Of a DNA stretch of 64,000 bases, positions 35,285 through 47,516 are shown in pieces; the first letter of the stretch is position 1, and every line of letters begins with the position of its first letter. This stretch comes from Brachypodium distachyon (Eukaryota; Streptophyta; Magnoliopsida; Poales; Poaceae): the NCBI RefSeq assembly GCF_000005505.3, contig NC_016131.3, forward strand, positions 17,195,501 to 17,259,500, given 5' to 3'. The notes under the pieces are model-generated. The model saw nothing but the letters and a program-made list of their open reading frames with translations, did no database searches and was not told the origin of the DNA. A program made the position numbers and the translations under genes.

Positions 35285-37230
35285 ATCTTGGCCAGTGTTC
35301 TCAACACTTATCACGCCCATCTTGAGTCGAAGTTCTTGTAGCTTCTCACGACCCAGAGGCTTCGTCAGGAGGTCTGCGAGTTCGTTCCCAGTTGCCACAT
35401 GCTCCACCCTCACCTTCCCTTGTTCCACACATTCTCTGATGAAATGGAACCTAGTATCTATATGCTTGCTGCGATCATGGTGTACGGGGTTCTTGCTCAA
35501 TGATATGGCTGAGATGTTATCAACAAACAGCATCACCTTCTCTAGTTTTCTCTCCACCATTTCTGCCAACAGCCTCTCTAGCCACACAGCTTGACAAGCA
35601 GTAGTGGCAGCTGCAATGTATTCTGCCTCACATGAAGACAATGCTACCACCTTTTGCTTTTGGGGCATCCAGGCTATTGGGCTGTTGCCAAGCAGAAATA
35701 CCATTCCAGTTGTGCTTTTTCTGTCATCAGTATCTCCAGCGTGATCACTATCACTGAATCCAACCAAGCTGAGTTTTCTAGCTCTCCTCTTGCATACATG
35801 CACCCAAGATTCAGAGTTCCACTGATATATCTGAGGATTTGCTTCACTGCAGCCAGATGTTGGGAATTTGGCTTCTCCATAAATCGGCCTACCATTCCAA
35901 CCGAATAGGAGAGGTCTGATCTTGTGTTCACCAGATATCTGAGACTTCCAATCAAGCTTCTGTAGGTTGTTGGATCAACATATGAGCCTTCACAATTTTT
36001 ACTCAGCTTCATTCTTGGTTCCATTGGAATATGAGACACATTGCATGTAGTCATTCCAGTCTTCTCAAGGATTTTCTTAGCATAACTAGACTGACACAAT
36101 GTGATGCCTTTTTTGCTTTGCTTCACTTCTATGCCAAGGTAGTATGTCAATAACCCAAGATCACTCATACTAAACAACTTTTTCATCTACAATTTGAACT
36201 TTTGCACCTCATTCCCATCAGATCCAGTGACTATGAGATCATCTACATATACTCCTACTAACAAACGAGCATTTCCATTATTTTGCTTGTAGAGTGCATG
36301 TTCCAGAGGACTTCTCTCAAAGCCAAGTGATATGAGGGTCTGATCTAATTTCACATTCCAAGCTCTTGGAGCCTGACGAAGCCCATACAATGCTTTCTTC
36401 AATCTCAGTACCTTGTTCTCACTGCTTCTATCCTCAAAACCTGGAGGTTGTGCAACAAATACAACTTCCTCTAGTTCCCCATTGAGAAAGGCAGATTTTA
36501 CATCCAAATGATGAACTTCCCAGTTTTCATGAGCTGCCACAGCAATCAGCACTCTTACTGTGTCCATCCTTGCAACTGGTGCAAAAACTTCATCAAAGTC
36601 CACTTCTTGTCTTTTCACATAGCCTTTAGCAACAAGTCTAGCTTTGTGTTTTACAACATTTCCAGCTGCATCCTTTTTCAAGTTGAAAACCCATTTGAAG
36701 CCTATGTCTTTAGCACCAGCAGGAAGAGTGTCCAATTTCCATGTTTCATTCTCATGGATGGATTTCATCTCTTCTTCCATTGCATGCTTCCATGATTCAT
36801 GTTTCAGGGCATCAATGTGATTAATTGGTTCATCTGCACCAAGCATACACAGCTCCAAGTCTTGCATGTGATCAAAATATGCAGGACTCCAGCTTGCAGT
36901 TGTGATATCATACAGCTCATCAAGGTTTCTCATGTGTACAGGTTCAGACAATTCCCCAGCAGCTGAGGCTGCTATCATTGGTGTCGTTGGTGTCACTGGC
37001 GCCACATGGGTAACAGGAGATGCTTGAGCTGCATTTGGAGGCCCAAAGTTCTGAGGCAAATTGCCATCAAAACCACTTTGCTTACTTTGGTTCTCATCAC
37101 AATTCTGCACCAAGTCTTCAGGATCAAAGTGCACTGTGAATTCTTCAGAGTTAATAGTTGCCTGCTCTGCTTCTTCTTTCCACACCCATTTCTCTCCTTC
37201 GTTAAAGATTACATCACGTGACACCACCAA
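35282..37230 (-). pseudogene. Copia RT and RNase H (interrupted)
   Basis: 37230-36187 holds the RT: FKWVFNLKKDAAGNVVKHKA, HHLDVKSAFLNGELEEVV, ALYGLRQAPRAWN and the catalytic box GVYVDDLIVTG. A stop codon separates it from 36186-35674, which is in frame and continues RT (DLGLLTYYLGIEVKQ, RSLIGSLRYLVNTRSDLSY). A frame change near 35760 leads to RNase H (FSDSDHAGDTDDRKSTTG, LSSCEAEYIAAATTACQ, DRSKHIDTRFHFIRE) ending at 35282. Confidence 0.92.
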
Positions 37231-37248
37231 TTTCCCTTTTGTTGGATT

Positions 37249-38140
37249 TTACAACCTATATGCCTTTGAGCCACGCTCATAATCAACGAACACCATTTTC
37301 TCACTTCTGTCTATAAGTTTTCCACCTGATGGCCCTATAACTTTTACATGTGCCACACAACCAAATGTGCGAAGATGATGCACATCTGGTTTTCTGTCAT
37401 GCCAAGCTTCATAAGGAGTTCTTCCTGACACACTCTTCGTCGGTGATCTATTCAACAAGTACACCGCAGTGGCCACTGCCTCTCCCCAGAATACCCCTGG
37501 CACTTCATAGCTTTTCAGCAAACTTCTAGCCATCGAAACCACTGTCTGATTGCGCCTCTCAACCACGCCATTCTGTTGTGGCGAGTAAGGAGCAGTCAAG
37601 TACCTCTTAATCCCCCGCTCTTCACAATAATTCGTGAACTCAACAGAGGTGAATTCACCACCTCGATCAGTTCTTAGTGCGTTGAGCTTTAGGTCCTTTT
37701 CTAACTCAGCAACAGCTTTTCTTGAATGCAACACATGCTTGATACTTGTTTTTCAGCAAAACAATCCACATATATCTGCTACTGTCATCAACCATCAGCA
37801 AGAAGTAACGATTACCAGCTGAGGTTGGTGGCGTTATAGGACCACAGAGATCTGCATGTACTAATTCAAGTTTCTTCTCTGCTCTAAATTTTGCTTGCCG
37901 AGGGAATGATGTACGCCGTTGTTTCCCAATTAAGCAGCCATCACACACCTTTTCAAGATGTTTCACAAGAGGAAGCCCATTCACCATTTCCTTCTGAGAT
38001 AGAGATCTCAGAGCCTGAAAGTTGAGACGACCATACCGAGCATGCCACAACCAAGCCCTTTCTTCAACAGAGGTTAACAAACAAACAGGTTGCCCCAATT
38101 TCAGATTCAAAATACGACCTATTCTTCCCTCTTGGCACAC
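37249..38140 (-). pseudogene. Copia integrase (interrupted)
   Basis: 38140-37706 has the HHCC region and the first catalytic aspartate (LVHADLCGPI, FLLMVDDSSRYMWIVLL). At the second zinc-site position it reads WHARYGRLNF, where a histidine is usual after glycine, so this ligand seems lost. After a frame change near 37740, 37734-37249 has the second Asp and Glu of the core (ALRTDRGGEFTS, YSPQQNGVVERRNQTVV) and VYLLNRSPTKS. A stop codon closes the frame just before the RT segment. Confidence 0.9.
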
Positions 38141-39596
38141 TAACTAGTAACCTTCTCTGTTGATCAAATATTTCTAGATAGCCATCTTCAAGAACAACTT
38201 CACAGCCATGTTCTTCTAATTGACCCAAACTAACAATGTTACTGCGCAACTTTGGAATATAATAAACATCAGTTAAACCCCTGTGAGCTGCATTGCAAGT
38301 TTGGAGAAGGACAATACATCTTCCCATGATCTCAACTAATGAACCATCACCAAATTTGACCATACCAGCGACTGACTTGTCTAGTTCAGTGAACATTTCT
38401 AAACAACCAGTCATATGATTACTAGCTCCAGTATCAAGATACCATTTGTCAGTGTCATACCTTGCATCAGTACCAAGTCGTGGTTTGATTTTCTCCTCAT
38501 TCAGGTACACCCTCCCCTTCACTTCTGCTGAGTTACATGCTATGATGCATGTTTCTGACAGCAGTAAGGCAGGCTCATCATCATCAACTTTCTCAGCTAC
38601 CATGGCTTTTTCTTGCTTCTTCTTCTTCTTTGGTTCTTTGCATTCCTTCGAGAAATGCCCCCTCTCACCATAGTTGTAGCATTTGAACTTCTTCTTGGGG
38701 TTGGATTCAGATTTCGAGCTTGACTGAGCTTCACCCTTTCCATGACTCTGGCCACGGTCAGTGTTCGCCTTCGAACCACCACCTGAACTCTCACCACCAT
38801 AGGTCTTCTTTCCAGCGTATTTCTCCCATTGCTTCCTCGTCAGCATCAAATGCTGACCTTCAATGGCATCTCCGAATCTTTGCTTGACTCGTTCTTCATA
38901 CGCCTTGAATCGACCGATCAAATCCTCCACCGAGAGTGTCTTGAGGACGATGCACTGCTCCAGCACGGTCACAAGGTGCATGAGCTGCGCCGGCGCTGCC
39001 TGTAACACCTTCTGGACGACGGTGAGCTCCTTAACCTCATCACCGAGCGCGCGGATGGACGACACCATCTTGTTCACGCGAGTGGCAAACGCGTCGGTCT
39101 GCTCATCGTCTCCCATCTCCAACCCCTCGAAAGCCTTGCGCAGCGCCTGCAGATTCAACTCGCGCACACGGTCGTGACCGACATGCACGGTCTTGATGGC
39201 TTCCCACGCCGCCTTCGCGGTGTCCTTGCCGGCGAGCGACGCCATCACGTCCTCCGGCACGCCCTCATAGATCGCTAGCAGCGCATCGCAGTCCTGCCCA
39301 AACTCCACTTTGTCGGAGTGGACGGCATCCCAGACTCCGGCGGACTGCATCGACACCCTCATCTGCATCACCCAGAGCGTGTAGTTCGTGCGGGTGAGCT
39401 GGGGGTAGTGGATGGGGCCGCGGGATCTCGTCGGCAGCGCCTGCGCCACCGGAACCAACTCCCCCGTCTTCTTCTCCCCCTCCGCCTTCTCCCCCTTCAA
39501 AACCGCGAGTTTGGTTTTCGCAGCATCCGCCTCCGCTCTGGCCGCCTTCGCCTCCGCCAGCGCCTCCTCCATCGCCTCCTCCGGCGTCTTCCCCAT
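38064..39596 (-). pseudogene. Copia gag and protease (long open frame, altered zinc knuckle)
   Basis: About 510 codons starting at an ATG 37 bases inside the 5' LTR. Gag begins with a Glu/Ala/Lys-rich helix, then LTRTNYTLWVMQMRVSMQSA and HVGHDRVRELNLQALRKAFE. The nucleocapsid knuckle reads CYNYGERGHFSKEC, with tyrosine where the second zinc-binding cysteine should be. The protease active site is WYLDTGASNHMTG. The last 18 or so residues are read past a frame change near 38100. Confidence 0.9.
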
Positions 39597-39618
39597 CGCC
39601 GCCGATCAACGAAACCTT

Positions 39619-39632
39619 GCTCTGAGGCCCAA
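39619..39632 (-). other. Putative primer-binding site of Copia element 2
   Basis: Minus-strand TTGGGCCTCAGAGC lies directly against the 5' LTR. It resembles the usual TGGTATCAGAGC site only in its second half, so the primer tRNA is uncertain. Confidence 0.5.
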
Positions 39633-40044
39633 TGTCAGCAAGGAGACGCACTCTCTCGCTATTCACACGGTGGACTCACACACGCACACAGGATACTCGA
39701 CGAAATTTCAAAGAAACAGAGCAGGAGGAGAGGAAGAACAGAGGAACACTTCACAGTTGGTTTTTCCCAGGCAACGCATGCCGTCGTTTTTTTCTTATTT
39801 TCCAACTGAACTTATCGACATACAGGAGCTCAGTTTTGTGGCTGGTTACAGACACCACCCACTTCGACAGCTTCTACTATGCGCACGTAGCACACGACGC
39901 TGCCATGCCTCCAACAGATGGAGAGGACATTTGGTACAGGTTGATTACAACATGTACAATACACCCTATTCCAGAACAGTGCAACAACAGATGTGCACAA
40001 AGTCAAAGTTCATAAAGTTACATGTGACAAGATTAAACCTCACA
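39633..40044 (-). repeat. 5' LTR of Copia element 2
   Basis: Partner of 34865-35272. It includes a 4-bp longer CACACGCACACA run. Confidence 0.95.
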
Positions 40045-40051
40045 ACCGGAG

Positions 40052-40706
40052 CTATTCGCCCAGGTCGTCTGCCACACCGCAAGCAACCACTCCGAACACA
40101 TCTTCATCCCCGCCCACACTCCACTCGCACTCACACCCAAAGGCACTCTCTCGCTGCGGCGCCGTCGCCGGCGTCTCCGACATCCGCACGCTCATCCTCA
40201 CCGACATCACCGGCACCGGAGATGAAGCGCCGCCGCCCCGGAGGACCGCGCCGACGTCAAGTGCGACGACTCGCCGCTCCATCGCCGCCGCGTCCTCCTC
40301 CCCGGCGCTGGAGACGACGACGTCATTCCATGGCACCTCCGCGCGGCCCACCAGCTCCGACGACGAGGGCCCCAAAGCGGCCGCACGGCCCAGGCCCAGG
40401 CCCAGCTGGAGGATCGCCCAGGCGGTGGCGGCGGCGCAGCTCGAAGACCACGCTCCTCGTGTCCGCCGCCATGAGCGCGGACGGGCCGTCGCACGACAGC
40501 GACGCCACGTCGCGCCACGTCAGCGAGGACGCGGCCTCGTTGTCGTGGACGCTGACGTGGCGGCGGCTGTCAATCTGGATCGTCCTCCCGCCACCCGCGG
40601 AGACGTGGCACCGGAGGAAGAGCGCGCCTCGGTCGCCGGTGCAAGCGAGGCCCGTGACCTCGACGGAGCTGATCTCGCACCGGACATGGCAAACGGCTCT
40701 ATCCAT
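40052..40706 (-). pseudogene. Short C2-domain-like gene, apparently frameshifted
   Basis: Single-exon, GC-rich frame on the minus strand starting MDRAVCHVRCEISSVEVTGL. It runs through ALFLRCHVSAGGGRTIQIDS, LTWRDVASLSCDG and TRSVVFELRRR, a beta-strand pattern like a C2 domain. The same protein pattern resumes one frame away with SSELVGRAEVPWNDVVV and ends ECEWSVGGDEDVFGVVACGV then a stop at 40054-40052. The total span of 655 nt is one base off a multiple of three, which fits a single-base insertion somewhere in 40330-40440, a Pro/Gly-rich tract open in both frames. The Copia element begins 7 bases past the stop. Alternatives: a sequencing error, or two overlapping chance frames. Family assignment is tentative. 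Confidence 0.5.
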
Positions 40707-41754
40707 ATGGTACTCGTACATATATACTCGTACTAGACTTAAGCTTCGTCCATGCATATATATATATATATATGTGCATAACATGCATGGGCGGATCGAA
40801 GAGGCTAGTGCATGGTAACTTTAACGAGTGCATGCATTATCCGAAAGAAAGAGTTGGCTGTCTGTAATGGAATTGGGGTGTTGGTGTGTGTTTGGTGCAG
40901 TAAACTTTAGCTCTTGGAAACAGCAAGGGACAGATGGCCTTCCATGCTTCTGGTCTCAGCTGGACTTTGGCCTATCGGCTGACCAAGGGTGAACTGCCCA
41001 ACAGTGAAATGGTCGCCGAGATCTTGCAAAAGTTGGTGAGTCACAGTCAGTCGCCATTATCTTGCACATACCAGCGGCAGGAAATGATCATCAGTTCAGT
41101 CAGTGCGAGGGAAGATTTGGGTAGTTTCGGGGCATTGCAGTTTGCAAGTACAGATGTAATTTTGTTTGAGTTGTTTCCTTTTTTTTTTTTGAGGGGAAGT
41201 TTGAGTTGTTTCCATGTTGGCCCGGCCGTCCCAAAACAGAAATGGGCCTCACAAGGTCGATGCTGGGCCTTCTGGTGGAGCACGTAGTGGAAAGCCTACG
41301 TATACTTTTTTTAGGGGAAGGAAGACTACATACTCGCTTGCTTCATTTAAAAAAAAAACGTTTGCTGCTCGTGGGGTAAATCCCGAACTCGTACCGATCC
41401 GCCTGGACTCCATAGATCTCGACGATGTACGTAAAGTAGCATTAATCTCCATAGACTGATTAACAACTTTGTTTTTTAGAAAATGTAAAGGCAGAGCCAT
41501 CGGGTAAATGGTTTCAGGCTTTCAGCCCGTCCGTTGCGCTGCGCATGGCCTTGAAGAAATTCCGTATGCCGGCGGGCTACACGGGCTGTTGATCTATGGT
41601 GAAATAGTCTGGGCCTGAGTCACGGTCCACTTGATCCCTGGAAGAAGCAAACGCAGCTCCGATGTTTTCGGCAGGGAAGATCGGAAAAGTGCAGAAAGCT
41701 TAGCTGTGGCTGAATCCAAGTTCAACTGATAAAGAAAAAGAAATTCCAAGTACC
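40707..41754. other. Intergenic DNA
   Basis: A short TA run (40758-40772) and AT-rich DNA. I see no gene, TE ends or RNA gene. Confidence 0.5.
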
Positions 41755-41765
41755 AAATCCAACAC

Positions 41766-42402
41766 AGATGTAATTTTGTTACGTGGGGTCAAAGTGCTAA
41801 AGCGGAATTGGAAGGGTAGTTCAAAGTGTAGTTTCTGTCATCAGGATGAGACTAGTTTACATCTTTTTTTTCGGTGTCATGTCTCTCGATCTGTATGGTC
41901 AATAGTCCAAATGGCTTCTAATTATTTTCCTCCTCGTGATGTTTCTCATATGTCTGGGTCTTGGTTACGTTGGGTTAATAATAGATTGAGAGCACTTATT
42001 TTTGTTGGGCTGCAGCTTTATGTTGAGCAATTTGGCTATGCAGAAATGATCATGTTTTCAATTGCAAGAAATTAACTTCTCCTATGCAGGTGTTATATTC
42101 ATGCACAGTTTGGCTCCGTACTTGGTCTATGCTACTCAAGCCAGCGGATCGCCAACTGGTTTTGATGGCGTGCAGCAAGTTAGAACAAGTGGTCAGGGAC
42201 ATTTTTAGACATCATGGGTGGCGGTCTAGTCGCCGGATTGAATCTGCTTAGAGTCGTTATATTTCTTTTGATGTAATAAGTTTGTGGTGTGGTATTTTGG
42301 CTGTGTGCGTCTCGACGCAGAAACCGGAGGTGTGATACTCTTTGGTTGTATCGCTTGATATAACGTTTAGATCAATACAACCTTCCATTTTCGAAGAAAA
42401 AA
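41766..42402 (+). mobile_element. 5'-truncated LINE (non-LTR retrotransposon) 3' end
   Basis: Codes for the C-terminal zinc-knuckle-like region after LINE reverse transcriptase (LKRNWKGSSKCSFCHQDETS, HLFFRCHVSRSVWSIVQMAS), with frame loss by about 42000. It ends in an A-run (42397-42405). An 11-bp target duplication AAATCCAACAC lies at 41755-41765 and 42403-42413. This is a classic dead-on-arrival insertion. Confidence 0.88.
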
Positions 42403-42413
42403 AAATCCAACAC

Positions 42414-45400
42414 CGACACATGTGGACGTGCATGATGGGAGGCAAAGGAAACGCTGTCAAGAAAGATGAAGAGAGAACGCTTTGCGCGCTGGAGCCTGGG
42501 CTACTATTTCCCGCAACAAGAGATTTGGTCCTTCCAGCGTTGGGCTACAGTACGCACAATGGCCCATCGGGTCAAAGATGGGCCGTGCGTCACTGTTGTT
42601 TTACCGGGCTGGACCGAGGGAGCAGGTTTTCCGTTTCCCACCTTTCTCAAAAAAAAAAAGAGTTTGTTCCCCACCTAATGTAAGTTTATTTCGGGCAGCA
42701 ATTTCATTCTTGCAGGAAGACCATCATTTTTTTTTACTGTCAGATCGACTCCCAGATCGATCAACATCAGCTAAAAAAGAACATTTCCCAGATGATCAAC
42801 ATAGCACTAGAATGATATGAGGCTGCAATCACTTCAGCAGCTCCTTGGTGAGATCTCCAGCACGCACTTTGATTAATTCCACACCTTTCGTTTTCTTCCC
42901 TTGTGCTGCGAACATGGCTGCGAATGCAATCGATGGGCAATGCATGACGGGGAGAAAGGGCAGGCGCCTCAACGGAAAAGGCAAAGAGATCTAGAGAGAG
43001 GCATTTGCATGCCAGTAGTGTTCCTCTCCAACACCTTTAATTTACGCTCGGTTTGCCCAGGTGCTTGCTAGCTTTACACCACGAACCGCGATCGGTGGAA
43101 GCACGTGCGAATTCGATCGCCAGATGATCCCCCCGGTGCTGACAGTCACATCACGAATATCACGTACTCTGTAATTCACGCGGTCTATGATGCATGAGTT
43201 TAATTACAGATGCATGCATGCATGCGTGTGACAGATCGAGGATGCCATTAGTAAAAGGAACTACGTACCTCTGCCTAACTGGAGTTAATTAGGTTTTTCC
43301 TGGTGGTGCTCCACTAATATTGAAAAACTTCAACCCGGCTAGCGTACGTGTCAGCCCCCTGTGTGTCCCGAGATCCCAAGGCTGAGGCTTAAGTGATTAA
43401 AAATCACTACTAATTGCCTTTCTAATTATTGATGCTGTGCTACCAGGCCACACTTGCGTGATGCATGCTCTGAAAGTTGAAATCAGCCTAAAGTGCTCTG
43501 CCGACTGCCGGCCTACCTAGCTCCGAAGCACGCCCTGATCTATGATTAGTCGGTCTTTCCGGACTTCGAGGCACGCGAATCAGCGATTAGAACACGAAAG
43601 AGAGAGAATCAAAGCCTAACTTGTGATTTTGTTTCGCTTTAAAGGTGCTAGCTAGCTAACGGGAGATCTATGTATTTATAGGTTGATCGAGCCGATCGCC
43701 CACACTTTAGAACGTAAAGAACAAGGGGGGAGATCTTCGATTCCTAATGCATGTTTATAGTAGCATGCATGCATGTGCATGATATGCTTCACATGATCGT
43801 ATCTGCCGTCGGAAAAGTACTAATGGCTATAATTAGAAGCGAGAGCTGCTACCAATTATGGTGATTAATTTTAGATGAAAGAATTTTAAGATTTGCAAGA
43901 AATCGCGCTTAATTTGTTCGATTCTTTAGACACAGTGTAAAAAAGGACACCACCTAGCAAAGTCCTGCTAGCTAGATCTCGCGTTTCCATTCTTGGCTCG
44001 ATCTCGCGAGCGAGAGATCGAAAGCTCTAATTTTCCTTGCAGAGATGCTGCACGTACGTAGGCACGCAAGTTGATCGAGTTCAAAGTGACACAAAAGAGA
44101 AGGGGCTTTAATACGTGCAGAGACAGGCCACTTGTTAGCTACTCCACTTGTCTGTGAAGGTTCGTCCTTAGTTAATCTTGCTGTTCACTTCTCCGTGTCT
44201 CGCAGTGACAATTGACAGAGCTCGTACCACGAAGCCATGGCGACCTCTCCCCGATTGTGCCTTGTCCCATTTGAGAATATGTGTAGCTATAGCTGAGATT
44301 CGTAAAGTCACGTCACCAAGGGTACAATTACATGTGAGTGCGCGCATGTACGACTTTCATGTGGGCCTTTTGATATCGATCGACCTATATATACGTACAC
44401 AAAAATCTGGATGCATGCTTTGCAGTTTTGCGTACGATTTCTGTTTTGCTCGGAAGCCGGCAAGAATACGTCTGTTTTTCTAACTTGCATCCGGACGAGT
44501 TTAAATCCGTGCACACTCGCAACTTTCCAGGAGTTCCACGTTTTGAGGTTTGACACATTGTTCGATCCAAAGACATTCTAACTTCTCGCATAAGTCTCAC
44601 CGGCATGCATGCATGAGCCATTAGATACATCTATAGGTAGCTTCTCGATCGAGCCTATATATGGACCCTAATCATAAGATAGGTAATTAAGATCGCAATC
44701 GAGCCAAAAGAGGGCCCGACCGGCTTAAAGTTTGAACACACAGCTGGTGGTGAGTAAGTCATGTCCCTAGAACGCCGTCGCAAATCCATGCACGGTGCTC
44801 AATTGCTATTCTGTTGAGAGAAAAGCCAAGATCGCAATTCGATCTTGTATAGCTATACTAGTCTGTAATCCTTAAAGAAAAAGGTAACACGATCGGACAA
44901 TGCAGATTTGTGTTCCGATTGCAACACGCCTGCTGCAGCTACTTGTCTTAATTTGTCTCTCGATATCTCCTTTGTAAAGCTGGCGGGCCAAAATCAGAGT
45001 TTTGTGCTTATGGGAACAGAGTAATACAACTCTTTCTGAGCAAGCAGAGCATGTCCACACGGAGAATGGCTAGCTTTTGGAGTAGCATTTTTAGATATGC
45101 ATGCATGAAAAGCAATTAACTTTATTTAGGCTGGAATCAGGCTAAAAGTTTGTAGGGTATAGTTGGGTCCGTGAGTTATACTGTGTCCAGTTGAGGACGC
45201 ACATTGCAATTACTAGTTACTAGTCAGCATGTCATATTTTATACAGTAGTATATGCTATATCACCGTCGTGTGTATGTTGGTTTTAAAGATGCTAATCAA
45301 AGTTATGCTATTATTGTATATGCCACCGCTGTGGAGATGCATGTACCAGGAATCGATCCATGCGCAGATGGCACCAAATCAAATCGCATGATTATGATAT

Positions 45401-46535
45401 ATCACTTAGTTTTAAGATGTTGTTAGCCAACCGTATGGAACAAAAAGTTGAAACTTTTGCGTTATGTAGTGGAATCGAGAGAGTAAATTAAGCAAAGCAT
45501 TGGTTGTGACATGTCACTTAGTGCCATTGTCGAGAAATCTATGCCAAAAACCGTCCAGGGTTTCGTCGTGTTCCATGCAGAAAAGCGTATCCGACTAAGC
45601 TCTGGTTAAAAGATACTGTAGCCATAGCATGCAAGATATCGAAATCTATGTGCGGTGCTGGATCAACCAAATCAAACTTGTTAATAATTAATCCGTGTGA
45701 TTAGTTTATCCCGCCGGCCAAAACAGAAAGGATCACACACATATCTGACCACTGGATTCCAAGCTAGCTACATATATATGTTAGCTATATATGTACACTG
45801 ATGTTATTGCATGGAAATCATGTGGTGCATGCTGTGTGAAACAGCTGCAGATTGCAAAAGCTTTTGCCTGCCTCTCGACAGAAACAACATCGACCGAGAG
45901 GAGCCTTTTTTTTTCATTTCTCGGGTCACGTACGGCGCCGACGTGGAAAATTGCTGCCAGGAGACAAACAAATTCCTGCGAAAGGGACTAGCTAATTGAT
46001 TGATTAGATTGGCCTAACCCCAGTTGTTCTTGGCGCTTAGCAAATGGACTGGCTAGCTAGCTCTTGCCAGCTTAATTAGCTAGCCTCTGAAAGGGTGGAA
46101 GCTTCCATGCAACTTACACCAACAAAACGCCATGCAAATCGATCGCTTGTACGTACCTAAACAGAATAGGGGAAGCAATTAAACGATCGATCGAGAGAAC
46201 GATGGATCGATCGATGTAACATAGAAAAAGCGTCTGGATGCATGCGTGCATGTTCTTAAGTTAATGGGCGACACGTATGACTGACTTGGAATCCGTACGT
46301 GACTAGCTGTGAATCGACTGTACGTGCCGGCGGGCCCCTTAATTGTGTCCCTTGTCTCTTGCATACGATCGATCCCGTTGAAAAAGTGCTGGCCGGCGCA
46401 CTGACATGTACTTGACTAGGCAGAATCACATGAAGTAAATGGTGATTTTCTCCGTGATAGTTCAGTTTATCAGCAATGCATGTCCTCGGACAGTTGGTAA
46501 ATATAAATGTCCTGCCAACAGATAGCTAGCTATAT
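42414..46535. other. Gene-poor region rich in short palindromic words
   Basis: No supportable exon, RNA gene or complete transposon. The sequence is striking for runs of self-complementary tetramers: GCATGCATGCATGC near 43212, GCTAGCTAGC near 46052, CGATCGATCGA near 46190 and 46203, and ACGTACGTA near 44051. Confidence 0.45.
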
Positions 46536-46543
46536 ACTGTATA

Positions 46544-47460
46544 TATACCTGGGCATGGGCAGCCCGGCCTAAAAAAACCCGGGCCGGGCCGGGTTCGGGT
46601 CTCAATTTTCAGCCCGAGACAATTTTTGGGCCGGGCTCAGGCTTTAATTTTCGGCCCGAAATAAACCCAGCCCGGCCCGACAATGCATCTGGATTGTAGA
46701 CAAAGCTCGTCCTGGGCCTTTTGGCGGCCAGCCCAACCCAACAACTCCGCTTATAATTATGTTCCCGAAGCCTAACTGCCTGCCGAACCCTCCTCAACTC
46801 CTCCCTCCCGCAAAGATCGGTCCCGGCGGCAACCCCAAATCCCAGACCACCACGCAACGGCGCCACGGTCTCCTTCCTCTCCCCGACCACCACACAACGG
46901 CCTCCTCTCCTTCTACCGCGCGACGGAGCCACGGTCTGCCTCGTCAAGCGCTGATCTGAAGCCACCTCCCTCCGCCATCTCCCTCAGATCTGAAGCCCAC
47001 TCCCTCGTCCACTGCAGATCTGAAGCCTCCGGCTGCTGTTGCTATTTCCTTCTATTTTTTCTTTTCTATGAGATGCTGCTTTGTTGTTTGATGCTACACC
47101 AAGTTTCTCTATGGTATCCATGATGTGTTCGTTCGTCCTTTGTGTGTGTGCGCGTATATTCATGAGTTCGTTCGTCCTTTGTGTGTATGCGTATGCACAG
47201 ATCCCGTGTGTGTTCATCTGCAGACCCGTGTGTGTTCGGTGCAGATCTGAAGTTGATTATGTATATGTGCTATTGGCTGTGATTTAGTCATGGATCTGTA
47301 AATTGTCGGGCTTCAGGCTTTCGGGTTTTTACCGGGCCGGGCTCGGGCCTGAGTTTTGGGAATTTTTGTGATTCGGGCCGGGCTTGGGCTTCAGATTTTG
47401 TAGCCAGGCTTTGACAAGCCCGGCCCGAAACCCCGCCCGTCCCAAGAAATGCCAGGTATA
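46544..47460. mobile_element. Non-autonomous hAT-like element with CCCGGCCCG-rich subterminal regions
   Basis: 917 bp bounded by TATACCTGG...CCAGGTATA and flanked by an 8-bp direct repeat ACTGTATA (46536-46543 and 47461-47468), the hAT target size. Roughly 140 bp inside each end are packed with GGGCCGGGC/GCCCGGCCC words in inverted orientation. The interior has no transposase, only a CT-rich stretch and a duplicated TTCGTTCGTCCTTTGTGTGT block (47127-47183). The flank is AT microsatellite, so the exact target repeat is a little uncertain. Confidence 0.75.
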
Positions 47461-47479
47461 ACTGTATATATATATATAA

Positions 47480-47513
<34 letters not shown>
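47461..47513. repeat. TA microsatellite
   Basis: Alternating TA run interrupted by ACTG, immediately right of the hAT-like element. Confidence 0.9.

Positions 47514-47516
<3 letters not shown>

Larger units (their letters stand above)
34865..40044 (-). mobile_element. Ty1/Copia LTR retrotransposon (element 2), recent but inactivated
   Basis: 5180 bp with its 5' end on the right. LTRs are 34865-35272 and 39633-40044, starting TGTGAGGTTTAATC and ending CTTGCTGACA in element sense. A perfect 5-bp target duplication ACCGG lies at 34860-34864 and 40045-40049. By eye the LTRs differ by roughly 15 substitutions over about 404 aligned bases plus a 4-bp indel. The coding order is gag, protease, integrase, RT, RNase H. 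The frame is broken near 38100, 37740 and 35760, and stop codons interrupt it at about 37247 and 36185. So it is structurally complete but cannot make a full polyprotein. Confidence 0.96.

Noticed and set aside
39412..40818. 468-codon plus-strand open frame
   Set aside because: It runs antisense through gag, the 5' LTR and the C2-like gene; it crosses the transposon border and shows no protein pattern.
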